A DNA stretch of 64,000 nt from Argentina anserina (GCF_933775445.1 NC_065872.1:14198001-14262000), one strand, 5' to 3'. Counted from the stretch's first letter, positions 35,460 through 46,542 are shown. Numbers and translations: made by a program. The notes: generated from the letters alone by a model not told the origin.

Positions 35460-36496
35460 GTGTTTGTATTGGGTCAGCGTGACACATGGGTGGAAGGTAC
35501 TTTATCTATTTTTGACTACCTTGCTAGAGTACTATTTGATACAGGAGCATCGCATTCATTTATTGCTAGTTCGGTAGTGGAGATGTTAGGATTGATTCCT
35601 ACACCTCTTGGAAACTCTATATGTGTCACTTCACCTCTGGGAGTGTCACTCGAACCAGAGACAATCTACAAGGCTTGTCCTATTGTGATTGGAGGTAGAG
35701 AATTCTCTGCTTCTTTGATAGTAATTTCGGACCACAACTATGATGTGATCCTAGGAATTGATTGGTTGAGGCGGCATCATGCATTGATTGATTGCTTTGA
35801 CATGGTAGTATTCTTCCATAGGCCTGGAGAACCAGTGTTTCGTTATCGTTGTCTCAAATCAAATAATGTCATGAGAACATGAGTTTTGGCACATGTGGAA
35901 TCTGTGGATCATAAAGTAACTATTGCAGACATTGTGTATATGAGTATAGTAAGGTGTTCCAAGAGATACCAGGGTTACCTCCTCGGAGAGTTGTAGATTT
36001 CTGCATAGATATGGTACGCGGTCCGGCATCAGTGTCAAAGACGCCTTACATAATGGCACAAAATAAACTTAAAGAGTTGAAGGTGCAGATAGATGAACTA
36101 TTAGACCAAGGGTTCATTAGACCTAGCATCTCACCTTGGGGTGCACCGGTTCTGTTCGTGAAGAAGAAAGATGGTTCCCTGCGGTAGGTAACTGAATAAG
36201 GTGACCATCAAGAATAGGTATCCCTTGCCTAGGATTGATGACTTGTTCGATCATCTTAGAGGGGCTACGGTATTCTCTAAGATTGATTTTTGAGATCCGG
36301 ATACCATCAACTCAGGGTGAAGGAAGAAGATATATCGAAGACAGCTTTCAGGACCCCGTATGGACACTATGAGTTTGTGGTCATGCCCTTTGGCCTGACA
36401 AATGCACCAGCTGTTTTTATGAGTTTGATGAACCAAATCTTTAGCCCGTACTTGGATGAGTTTGTTGTAGTGTTTGTGGATGACATTAATATGTGA
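35460..36496 (+). pseudogene. Protease and truncated reverse transcriptase (element D)
   Basis: Protease (35460-35882) has FDTGASHSFIASS and DVILGIDWLRRH. It stops at a TGA after NNVMRT. Reverse transcriptase follows in pieces: [26 protein letters not shown] (written with a stop after it at 36185), then a deletion of the LCVDYREL region, then a frame with [26 protein letters not shown] and FVVVFVDDI. The frame is cut at 36496 by the junction with the 3' LTR. Confidence 0.85.
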
Positions 36497-37490
36497 ATAG
36501 TAATTTCGTAAAAACCGAAAATTGCTTAACAGTAAAATATTAATACTGTTTCGGCATTTGAGGTTTTACGTAACGTTTCTAATCACTTCTTCAATCTAGG
36601 TGATCGATTAATCGAGTGAAAGAATTACTTTCAGTATTGTGGGAAATACTCTCAGGAAACTAAGGTGAGTAAAATCTCACAATGACGAATCTACCCATAG
36701 CGGAGATTCATAATTACATATATTTCAAAACATTGAAATATGATATGTATATGATATAATGGGTTATGTATGTGTATAATTGGTAAAATCGATACATATA
36801 TATGAGTTGCTATATTATATACTGTCATATTTCCGTTTGCAAAATAAGTTCATTTATAGCATTGATATTTATTTAATTGAGCATGTCACTTGGTTTTGTA
36901 CAATAACATGTGATGATTGTTTTGTACGTGGTTTTAACTTGAGTTATGTTAAAACATTTTTGTTGTCTTCGGACGTGTTGGGTAAACAAATGGGTTGCCT
37001 GATTTCTCATGAGCACTTATATTTTCAGATATTATTAGACAACCAGATGGGCCGTCATTTGACTCATGAGTACATTTATAATTAGATGTTTCAATATTTA
37101 TTCTCGTATTACTATGCATGTTATTTTGTTGTTTTACTCATACGAGTTGCAAAGCTTACCGGGTTTGTGTTTTGCAATCCCGGTGCACCTATTCGATGGT
37201 GTAAGGGATAGTTCCGCAGATGTGGTTTAGCAGAATCGACAGACAACTCTGAAGACTTCGAAATTGCCTTATTTTATTTTGTGGTGAGGATTGAGAGGAT
37301 TTTTACATTTCCATTTGATATAATGCTTGAATTATAATTTTGGTTTGTAATAATCAATTCGACTGAGTTGTATCATGAACTAAGTAATGATTCGCTGTGA
37401 CGATAAGATGATTTCAATTTATTGAGATTGTTTTAGAGTTTTTCATGGTTTCGAATTCGATTTCATACTTGAAATTTCGGAGTCGTAACA
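36491..37490 (+). repeat. Truncated 3' LTR of element D
   Basis: Matches the 5' LTR from about 32950 on. It has a second deletion at about 36979 (after GGACGTGTTGG) that removes the tandem CATGAG/GGGTAAC units. The hairpin here is ACCGGG...CCCGGT (37158-37184), unlike the 5' LTR. Ends GGAGTCGTAACA. Confidence 0.85.
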
Positions 37491-37947
37491 ACCATTTTCA
37501 TGTGACATTTTTATTTTAAAAAAAGAGGAGCATGAGGACCGCAAAATGTAATTAATAGTCCCCAATTAAAAATGATGTAACAGAGTATTGATACGCAAAA
37601 GCACTCAAGAATTTTCGCCCATATAAACAATCACTTCAAGAATATGAGGTGGAAAAGAGCATAGGATGACTTCTGGTGAAGATCGCTACAGTTGAATCAA
37701 TTTGTTCTCTTGTTGTAACGAAAAAGTCGGTAGACTTGTAACCACACATTATGAACTACAAAATGGATTTAAAGGAAAGTTGAGTGACATTTAGATATTC
37801 ACATCATTCGAAATCAATAAAGCTCATCCCCATTTAAATTTACATACATTATTTTGTCGTCTTCTCTTATCCACTTTTGTGGAGTGTTCTTCAATCTAGA
37901 GATTTTCCGTGTTGATTGAGTTTAGTTATACAGCTCCTCCCTCGATC
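37491..37947 (+). promoter_or_regulatory. Promoter and leader of the lectin receptor kinase
   Basis: A TATA-like ATATAAAC lies at 37621, about 330 bp before the ATG, in AT-rich DNA; the true transcription start is not known. The part from about 37650 to 37890 is duplicated at 58214-58306 plus 59396-59520. The upstream border is the end of element D. Confidence 0.5.
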
Positions 37948-40425
37948 ATGGCTTCTTCTTCTTCTTCTTCTGTACTGGTTTTATTCATACTTTTGATTAC
38001 CTTGATCACCAATAATGTAGAAGCTAAAAAAAACCACTCCACATCCAATTTAATCCGCATTGGCTCCAATCTGACCCCCGATGCCCTCGGTAATTCTTCA
38101 TGGTTGTCATATTCTGGCCGCTTTGCCTTTGGTTTCTATCCACAAGGCAATGGCTTTGCTGTTGGTATACAGCTCCTTAATCCACCACAAAACACAGTTG
38201 TGTGGACTGCAAATCGAGATGACCCCCCTGTCTCCTCAAACTCTACACTGAAACTAACAAAACGCGGTCTCTTGCTTCAAACTGAGGGAGGCCCAGAAGT
38301 CACTATTGCTTCTGGCTCAAGTTCAGAAGAAGAAGGTACAAGTGGACTTGAGCCAGAAGAAGTAGAGACAACTGCAGCTGCAGCTATGCTCGACTCTGGA
38401 AATTTTGTGCTGTATAATGGCACTTCTTTTGTCATATGGGAGAGCTTTAGTTTACCTACGGATACAATACTGGGAGGTCAAGATTTGGAGGCAGGCAGGT
38501 CTTTGGTATCAAGTGCATCTGTATCAGATCACTCCAGGGGGCCATTTTCCCTGACAATGAATAGTAATGGAAACCTTCTGGCCTACCCGCCAAACAGCTC
38601 TGCTGCTTATTATCTTACAGCTGTGACCTCGTTGACAGAATATTGCAAACTCAGTCTGAACATGTCGGGATTTCTCGTTATAGAAAATGAGCTTGGTGGC
38701 AAGGCCATTCAGATTTTGGCAAATGGCTCGCACCTACAAGACAATCAAACTACAGTCTACCGCGCAACACTCGATGCTGATGGGAATTTCAGATTGTACT
38801 TGCATAGCTTTCTGATGGCTAGTGTTGCGATAATTTGGTCTGCTTTTCATCCATGTGATATTCAAGGCATTTGTGGCTTCAACAGTTATTGCGAAATAAT
38901 CATGCAGAATGAAGTGGAGTGCAAATGTTACCCTGGATTTGTTTACAACAACGCCAGTCAGAAGTCTCTGGGATGCTATCATAATTTCACCGTAGATGGC
39001 TGCACCGAAGATGAAGAGCCACGGCTGCGGTACAAGGTGGAGGCCTTGGACAATATCTGGTGGAAAAACCATCCTTATTCAGTAACACCTTCTCAAAACA
39101 AGGAAGATTGCAGTGACTCTTGCCTGGGAGACTGCAATTGTTGGGCTGTGCTATATAATAGTACAGATGCTAATTGCAGAAAATACAAGATTCCGCTTTT
39201 ATATGGCAAAAGAAATTCAAGTAAACCCTCTAAAGGTTACATCAAACTACTTCAACCGAGAAACATGGAGGATACTCCATTCAATACTCCCGACCTACCC
39301 GAAAGTCCAACTGTAACTGAAAGCAAGAATAATAGTCTGATTCTTATTCTTGCTATCAGTCTGGGTTCCATTGCATTCTTGTGTTTTGTCTTCGCCATCT
39401 CAAGTTTCACCACATACATGCATCGAGTTCATAGGTATGAGAAGCTGTTGAAAGATTCGAGTTTGGCACTAGCTGATCCAGAGTACTTCACTTTACAATC
39501 ATTTTCTTACGCTGAGCTCGAAAGAGCTACAGATGGCTTCAAGGAAGAGATTGGAAGAGGTACTTTCGGAGCTGTTTATAAAGGAACTCTGTCTGGGGGC
39601 AGTTCCAGCAAAACTGTTGCTGTAAAAAGACTGGAAAAGGTGGTCGATGAAGGAGTAAGAGAATTTAGAGCCGAAATTACGACCATTGGACGAACTCACC
39701 ACAGAAACTTGGTCCAGTTGCTTGGTTTCTGTATTGAGGGTTCTAGAAAGCTTCTTGTTTATGACTACATGAGCAACGGCTCACTTGCAGATCTTCTATT
39801 TAAGGCCAAAACAATGCACTCATCTTGGAATGAAAGGGTAAGACTTGTATTCGATGTGGCTAAAGGGGTCCTCTATTTACATGACGAATGCAGTGTCCAT
39901 ATCATTCACTCCAATTTGAAACCCCAAAACATACTCTTGGATCATACTTGGACGGCTAAGATATCTGATTTCGGTTTGGCCAGGCTGGTGCCGAATGAAA
40001 CAAAAATCAGCTCGGCTACTGGAGGAGGAATGAGTTCAGCTGAACAGGTTAGAAGAGGTTATCTGGCGCCTGAATGGCAGAACAATGCTCTTATATCTGT
40101 GAAAGCTGATATATACAGCTTTGGTATCGTGCTTTTAGAGATTGTGTGTTGTAGAAGAAACATAGAAGTAAATATTTCGACACCAGATGAGATAATTCTT
40201 TCCAGTTGGGTAAGTAAATGCTTTGCTGCTGGAGAATTAGCTAAGCTTGTTGAGGAGGATGAAAATGTAGATTTGAAGACGCTAGAAAGAATGGTGAAAG
40301 TGGGTTTATGGTGTGTTCAAGATGATCCAGCTTTGCGACCTTTCATGAGAAATGTAATACTGATGTTGGAAGGGACAATGGACATACCAGTTCCACCGTG
40401 TCCAAAGCTTCCCTCTCTTGTTTGA
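37948..40425 (+). CDS. G-type lectin receptor-like serine/threonine kinase
   Basis: A single-exon gene of 825 residues, the usual size and intron-free form of LECRK-type receptor kinases. The ATG at 37948 is chosen because a signal peptide (1-26, MASSSSSSVLVLFILLITLI...) follows at once; the frame upstream has no earlier ATG. Bulb-type lectin domain about 30-150 (VVWTANRDDPP at 83-94), EGF-like and PAN-like cysteine-rich part about 300-440, membrane span 464-488, kinase about 530-810. Intact: glycine loop G536-R-G-T-F-G541, lysine K560, D674-F-G, and A707-P-E. Unusual: the catalytic loop reads H654-S-N656 instead of H-C/R-D, so the catalytic aspartate is absent. It would sit in the plasma membrane, sense apoplastic ligands and signal, perhaps as a pseudokinase. 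Confidence 0.95.
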   Translation: MASSSSSSVLVLFILLITLITNNVEAKKNHSTSNLIRIGSNLTPDALGNSSWLSYSGRFAFGFYPQGNGFAVGIQLLNPPQNTVVWTANRDDPPVSSNSTLKLTKRGLLLQTEGGPEVTIASGSSSEEEGTSGLEPEEVETTAAAAMLDSGNFVLYNGTSFVIWESFSLPTDTILGGQDLEAGRSLVSSASVSDHSRGPFSLTMNSNGNLLAYPPNSSAAYYLTAVTSLTEYCKLSLNMSGFLVIENELGGKAIQILANGSHLQDNQTTVYRATLDADGNFRLYLHSFLMASVAIIWSAFHPCDIQGICGFNSYCEIIMQNEVECKCYPGFVYNNASQKSLGCYHNFTVDGCTEDEEPRLRYKVEALDNIWWKNHPYSVTPSQNKEDCSDSCLGDCNCWAVLYNSTDANCRKYKIPLLYGKRNSSKPSKGYIKLLQPRNMEDTPFNTPDLPESPTVTESKNNSLILILAISLGSIAFLCFVFAISSFTTYMHRVHRYEKLLKDSSLALADPEYFTLQSFSYAELERATDGFKEEIGRGTFGAVYKGTLSGGSSSKTVAVKRLEKVVDEGVREFRAEITTIGRTHHRNLVQLLGFCIEGSRKLLVYDYMSNGSLADLLFKAKTMHSSWNERVRLVFDVAKGVLYLHDECSVHIIHSNLKPQNILLDHTWTAKISDFGLARLVPNETKISSATGGGMSSAEQVRRGYLAPEWQNNALISVKADIYSFGIVLLEIVCCRRNIEVNISTPDEIILSSWVSKCFAAGELAKLVEEDENVDLKTLERMVKVGLWCVQDDPALRPFMRNVILMLEGTMDIPVPPCPKLPSLV

Positions 40426-40433
40426 TGTTGGAA

Positions 40434-41672
40434 TGTGTTTCCAACTGATGTCTTACAACAACATGTGTACATAGATCTTATAGGAATAACCTAGATCTAT
40501 CAATCGATCTAGACTCTTAACTTTATGCTAAATTTGATGTGTTCATGGATTAGTCTCTTCTAGGCTATAGCTGAAACTTCTTTATCCCTAAAATGTGTTG
40601 TCATGTTTGTATCAGTAATGTTTCTGGACTCTGTTCTTGGTCATTGAAAGAAATTGCTTAGAACAATTACGAGTATCTTTTTCAAGTTACTGCAAATTGT
40701 GCGTCAAAATTTAGAATATTCAAACAGTACACAGGTTGAACATTTCAATGCTCACCCGAAGGGACGAGCATTTTCTGTCCATCATTTTGTCCAATTTTCA
40801 GTCCCTATTCTGCAATAAATTCTGAATGAAACATGAATAGCTGTCGTGCAGTCCTATCAAGCTTAATCACACATGTGATGACTTGAGCATCAAATCTGGT
40901 GATGTCAAGAGCTTGCATTATCAGAACATGTATCTCGCACTAAAACATTAATGCTGCATCTATCAACTCCTAGTCTACGATGTCGAAATTTTCCTACCAC
41001 CCACTATTAGCTCATTGTAGAAACATACTGGTGCCATTTAATTTACCAACAGAGTTTAGAATAGAACCAGAAGAAAATAAAACACCATGAAACTAAGCAT
41101 CAACTAATGAACACTTGACTTTTCAATTAATAGGAAGTAGAAACGATTTACATATATCAAGTTACCTTGGAAATAATGGAGAAAGGTCCACCGTCCACAT
41201 GAAGACTTGCAACTCAAGCAAGTTGGTGTTCTCAATAATGAAATAGAAGATTCGGTGTTCTTCTTCTCCTTTCCTGGTTCGGGATGAGTGGCTTGTTCAG
41301 TTGATATAAGTCTACACTCTGCAATACGAATAGTATTAATCCTTTCGACCACACGTTAAAAAGTAAAACACAGTCAAACAACAAAAACTTATGAACACCA
41401 GGAAATATTTAACGGTGTGATCCAGCAGTCCAACAAAACACAAAGTTTAACCGTGTAAAAAACAAAACTTAATACTCATACACAATGTCAAACAACATTA
41501 AACTTTGGTTTTGCAGCTACTATGTCCAATATGACACCAGGAAAGGCAGCAAAGGGATTAAGGGAAATAGAAAAGTCTATTGTTTATAGCAGTGCATATT
41601 AAAATTTAGCATGTAAATCCTGGAGTAGCCGTTTATGTCACGAGACATTACTGAAAGCAGACACTCAAACTG
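40434..41672. repeat. Lectin-kinase 3' flank (first copy), Tat empty site
   Basis: Duplicated at 16678-17787 plus 27799-27934. It begins with a small hairpin (GTTGGAA...TTCCAAC, 40428-40446) right after the kinase stop codon. CCAGG occurs once at 41537-41541, marking the undisturbed target of the Tat insertion. A minus-strand frame at 41104-41352 parallels that at 17400-17600. It breaks off at CAAACTG, where element C starts. Confidence 0.85.
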
Positions 41673-41995
41673 AGTTCATAGTATGACTCTAAAACTGAGT
41701 TCATAGTATGACTCGAAATCGAAGCCATGAAAACTGTAAAACAATCTCAAATATATTGAAATCATCTTATAGTAATAGTGTATCGAAACTGAGTTCATAG
41801 TATGACTCAGTCGACTTGATTAATACATAACGAGTTTATAATTCAAGTATTATAACAAATTGAAATGTAAAATCCTCTCAATCCTCACCACAAATAAAAT
41901 AAATAAACTTCAACAATTTCAGAGAAAGCCCTCCAATTCTGCTAATCCACACCTGGAGAACTATCCCCTACACCATCAAATAGGTGCACCGTGAT

Positions 41996-43161
41996 CAGTG
42001 TTTTAAAACGCTAAGGCGTACCTCAAGGCGTTTTTCCGAGAGTATAGAGCCTTAAGGCGTAAAGCGTAAAAGGCGTAAGCCTTGCGACATAAAAATAATA
42101 AATAAACTTATTTAAGTGTAATTATTATTCTTATACATATTACTTGAAGAATAGTTTATAAAACACAAAAATTGTCATGCATACATATATTAAGTAAAGT
42201 AACAAAAGTCTAGAACCATACAATTCAAAAAGTTTACCAACATAACTTGATCTACTGTAAGCCCCGAAATTATTGACGAGCTAAGTTGAGATCGTATGGT
42301 GATTATTTTACAATCTCGGTGATTAGATTAGTAAATGCTCGAAAATATTATTTGTGAGTTTTGATTAAGTGAATCTGTTGATCGAAGAGCATGATATTAA
42401 AGTATACGTTACGACGAGAACGTAGAAATTTTCGGAGAATTTTCTGGGTTCCAAAGTTAATATAATAAGGTTTGGAAATATAAGGAATGTATTTGGAAAA
42501 TGGGAATTAGTTACGGTGTGATCTTAGCCGTAGAAATTGATCAATTAAATTCTAGCCATTGGATCAGTAAATTGGCTATAATTAATTTTGGAAAGAAAAA
42601 AAAAAGCTTCATTTTATCCTAAAAACAGATTGAGCTCCCGAGTCCCGACCTCATTCCTCTGCAACCCAACGACTACACGACTTCCCGACATGATTATGCC
42701 GCCGTCAGGCCGTCTCCGGCCAGCGCACCAGTCGCGTTGTGACCTCCTCCTCTCTGCCGTCCTCCCCATGTCATGCCTCGACCTACCGCCGCCGGAGAAG
42801 AGAGAATCGAAGAGGGGAATCACAGACTATTCTGGGTTTTCTTCCGGCGAATTTGCAGCGTTTTCCGACGTCTCCGACCACCGATTGGGTTGTTCCTGGT
42901 ATAGATTCTCATCTCCACTTCGTGATCTACGTGTTTGTGTTCTTAGTTTATCGAATTGATGAAGTTTTGATCTCTTCGGGTTCTGTGATGCGGCTCCTCT
43001 TCTGTTTTTTGGCGCCTTGGTGAGCGTTTTTTGGCTTTTTGCTCATTAGTGGAACTTTTTTTGCACCTCTACACCTTTTTCAGAAAGGCGAGGCGTTTTC
43101 GACTAAGCATTGAGCTTTTTAAGCCTCAGGCGAGCCTTGAGGCGAGTTTTTTAAAACATTG
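41996..43161. mobile_element. hAT-type non-autonomous TIR element
   Basis: Ends CAGTGTTTTAAAAC and, on the other strand, CAATGTTTTAAAAAAC, flanked by a perfect 8 bp target duplication ACCGTGAT (41988-41995 and 43162-43169). An 8 bp duplication and CA(G/A)TG termini fit the hAT superfamily. Both ends hold GGCG-rich AAGGCG repeats. The inside (about 42256-43020) has a TGTAAGCCCCGAAATT start like a different LTR, then a GC-rich leader-like stretch with a 123-codon frame (42588-42959) of no known product. No transposase is present. Confidence 0.85.
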
Positions 43162-43794
43162 ACCGTGATTGTAAACACAAACACGGTAAGCTTTGCAGCT
43201 CGTATAAGTAAACCAAAATTATAACACACATCGCATACAAAAGAAAATAATGTTGACATTTAGAGATAAATGTACTCGTAAAACACTGGACGACCCATCT
43301 AATTATCCAATAACATCTGAAATTATAGGTACTCAAGAAATATTGGGCAACCCATCTGTTTACCCAAATTACTCTTAAAATACGGGTACTCATGAGACAT
43401 AGGTACTTATCTGTTACCCCTCATGCAGTACGTGAAAGATAATAGACAACCCATCTATTACCCAATATCACACGAAAATATAGGTACTCATGGGACCCAA
43501 GAAACCCATGTGTTACCCCTCATGCAGTACACCGGCAAACAAACTAGAGCTCTCATTGAATCATAACAGACACCCGGCCAAGGCTCGGTTCCGACCCTTG
43601 CCAACAACGTCCGAAGACCAGAAAACGTTTTAACAAGACTCAATGTTAAAACCGCATACAATATAACAATCAACACATGTTATTGTACTATAACCAAGTG
43701 ACTCTTGCTCAATAATATAAATATAGTTGCCACAATACAAACTCATTTGGAAATAAGAACGTAAGAGTATAAAATATAGCAACTCATATATATG

Positions 43795-46542
43795 TGTAAT
43801 AACCCGATTTTTCGGATCGAATGTTGGTTTATTTTTAAGTTCATAAATTGGTGAAATTTATTTACACGAATTTGGTTTGCTAGCGAAGCGGTAAATCGAA
43901 AACGGAAACGTTATCGAAACGTTTATTTAGAAAAACGTTACGTTTCCGCGACGTAAAAATCAAATTTTATTCCGTCGCTCATTTGCGAAAACTTCCTTCA
44001 CGAAAGTTGTAGGGCTCGTCGATACGATTTCATGGACATGTGACGCGTTCGAATCGTACGTCGTACGTAAAAGTTATTAACGACGGAAGTTAGTTTCCGA
44101 TTTTGGAGGGGGGTATGAAAGGAAATGTTTTCAGTTAGGGTTCCCATAATTGGAAACCCATTCTTCCCTCTCTCACCCCGCCTCCTTTTCTTTCTCTCTC
44201 CCCGATTCTCTTTCTCTCACCCTCCGAAAATCCTCTCGCCGATCTGCCTCCCTCCGAGCCGTCGTGACGTGCACCGCCCAGCCCAACGTCATCGCAAGGA
44301 CTCCCACAGCCACCCTCCAGCTCGCCAGCCCATGCCCTCCAAGTTTCTGTTTTTCTCACCGCCGCATCTAAGCTCGCCTCCGGTGGTTTTCGAGTTCCAA
44401 TCGAGGTGAGGATAGCCTAGGTTTGTTGTTGTGATGTTGTTGTTGAATTTTTGTGTGGAGTTGTGATGTTTTGGTGGATATAGGAGGTTGGAGGTGATGG
44501 AGAGGTACCGCCGCCTTAAGCGGCGCGTGGGAGGGTCTAGGGGCGGCGTGAGGCCGTGGGGAGGAAGAGGAGGAAGAAAAGGAGAGAAATGGGGTGGCGG
44601 TGGCGTGATACGCGCCGTTGGGGGTGTCGGCGCGTGGACCCCACGCGCGGCCTGCCGGAGGTGGCGCGTGTACCGCACGCGCCGCCACGTGCGGTGACGT
44701 GAACAGTATTCCAGAAGGGTATTTTGGTAATTTACTTACGTACGATAAATGTAAATGTAAATTTTATTTACGTACGGTAAATGTAAATTAAATTTTACGT
44801 ACGGTAAATGTAAATATAAATTACTTTCAGTAATTGTAAAAAGTAATTTGTAAAAGGTAATTTAGTAAATTTTATTTACTGAGATTGTATTTACATTTGA
44901 ATAGTATGTATACGTACAGAAATACGTATTATTTGTGTATTTGTACAGTAATACATGAACAGTAACTTCGTAAAAACCAAAAATTGCTGAACAGTAACAG
45001 TTTATTACTGTTTCGGCATTTAAAGGTTTACGAAATGTTTCTAAATTCTTTTCTTATCTTTTCAAGGTGATCGATAAATCAAGGAAATGAATTATCTTCG
45101 GAAATTGTGGAATTTCGCTCGAGTCGATAAGGTGAGTAAAATCTCACTTATTTACGAATTGAGGATATTGATGCGATTGGTATAATAATGAGTAGATTAT
45201 TGTACGTGGTTTTGACGTGGAGAATTGTTAAAACGTTTTGTCTTCGTACGTGTTTATGAAATATGACATGTATATGATATAATGGATTATATATATATTG
45301 TATAAATGGTAAATAAGTACATATATATATATAGTTTGCTATATTATATACTGTTAGGATTTCATTTGTGAAAATGATCACGGTGGTGATGAGGATTATA
45401 TGTTGAGCATATTGATGCGATTGGTACAATAATGAGTAGATTATTGTACGTGGTTTTGACGTGGAGAATTGTTAAAACGTTTTGTCTTCGGACGTGTTTA
45501 TGAAATATGACATGTATATAATAAAGTGGATTATATATATATATATTGTATAAATGGTAAATATGTACATATATATATATATGTAGTTTGCTATATTATA
45601 TACTGTTAGGATTTCAGTTGTGAATTATGATCACAGTGGTGATGAGAATTATATATTGAGTGTGTGATGAAATTTGTACAATAATGAGTAGATTATTGTA
45701 CGTGTTTATGTATTTGGACCAGTCTTCGGACGTGTGTGGCATGTCGGAACCTAGCCTTTGGCCGGGCGAAAGTTACGATACAGTTAGAGCTCTAGTCTGT
45801 CTGCCGGACATCGGGTAGCGAGGAGGTTGCCCGATGTCGGACTTCGGGTAGCGAGGAGGTTGCCTGAAGTCGGACTTAGGGTAGCGAGGAGGTTGCCTGA
45901 ACGTTGGGTAGCGAGGAGGTTACCCAATGTCGGGCGTTGGGTAGCGAGGAGGTTGCCCAACGCCGGCGGTGTGCTATGTGAGGGGTAACAGAGGTGTACC
46001 AGCGCTCATTAGTACCCGTATTATAAATGCATTTAGGTAAACAGAGGGGTTACCCAATTGCTCATGAGTACTTTCATTTTCATATTTTTGGGACAACCAA
46101 ATGGGTCGTCCATTTACTCATGGGTGCATTTATATTTGTTGATTTGTGGATTCCCGTATATATTGATATGCGAGTTATGTTTTTATTTTACTCATACGAG
46201 CTGTAAAGCTTACCGGGTTTGTGTTTACAATCCCGGTGCACCAATTCGATGGTGTAGTGGATAACTCTGCAGGTGTGGATTTGCGGGAATTGACGGACTG
46301 CTCAGAGAACTTGAAGTTATATATTTCCAGCTGGTGCGAGGATGATGTGTGACTATTTTGTGAGGTTGTTGTGAGGATTATACATTTCCATTTGTTATAA
46401 TGTTGAATTATAATTTGGTTTGTAATAATCGGTTTGACTTAATTGTATTTTGAACTCAGAGATGATCCGCTGTGGCATTTTAAATGATTTCGATTCGTTG
46501 AGATTGTTTGGTGTTTAACGACTTTGAAATTTCGATTCGTAA
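43795..46542 (+). repeat. LTR nested in element C's 3' LTR
   Basis: Begins TGTAATAACCCGATTTTTCGG; a TATA-like TATGAAA lies 319 bp in. It carries a GC-rich palindrome block (44590-44700), AAGGTGAGT near 45129, a 245 bp tandem duplication (45163-45405, 45406-45660, part of a third), a minisatellite (45805-45965) and the ACCGGG hairpin at 46212-46237. The 3' end is shortened (expected ...GTCGTTACA) and about 80 bp of the host LTR are lost at the junction, so the target duplication cannot be read. Same subfamily as 60862-63724. Confidence 0.8.
45805..45965 (+). repeat. Minisatellite, about 33 bp x 5
   Basis: Units contain GGGTAGCGAGGAGGTTGCC and end with a variable CGATGTCGGACTTC-like spacer. 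Each unit can form a weak GGGTAGC/GTTGCCC stem. The same array in opposite orientation lies at 61471-61635. Confidence 0.9.

Larger units (their letters stand above)
32090..37490 (+). mobile_element. Element D: Tekay-like Ty3/gypsy element with a large internal deletion
   Basis: Bounded by target duplications ACCAT (32085-32089 and 37491-37495). Parts in order: 5' LTR (32090-34179), primer site, Gag (34456-35445), protease (35460-35882) and reverse transcriptase up to its FVDDI active site (36496). At about 36490 the sequence jumps straight into the middle of the 3' LTR. The rest of Pol, the polypurine tract and the first 860 bp of the 3' LTR are therefore gone. The element ends 457 bp before the kinase start codon. 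Confidence 0.9.

Noticed and set aside
37909..37947. N-terminal extension of the kinase frame
   Set aside because: The first codon is GTG, not ATG; the ATG at 37948 gives a proper signal peptide.
42588..42959. 123-codon ORF inside the hAT-type element
   Set aside because: No recognisable domain; composition like LTR leaders; kept only as part of the element description.
44125..44697. Proline/serine-rich ORFs on both strands
   Set aside because: Same GC- and CT-rich LTR leader zone as above; composition effect.
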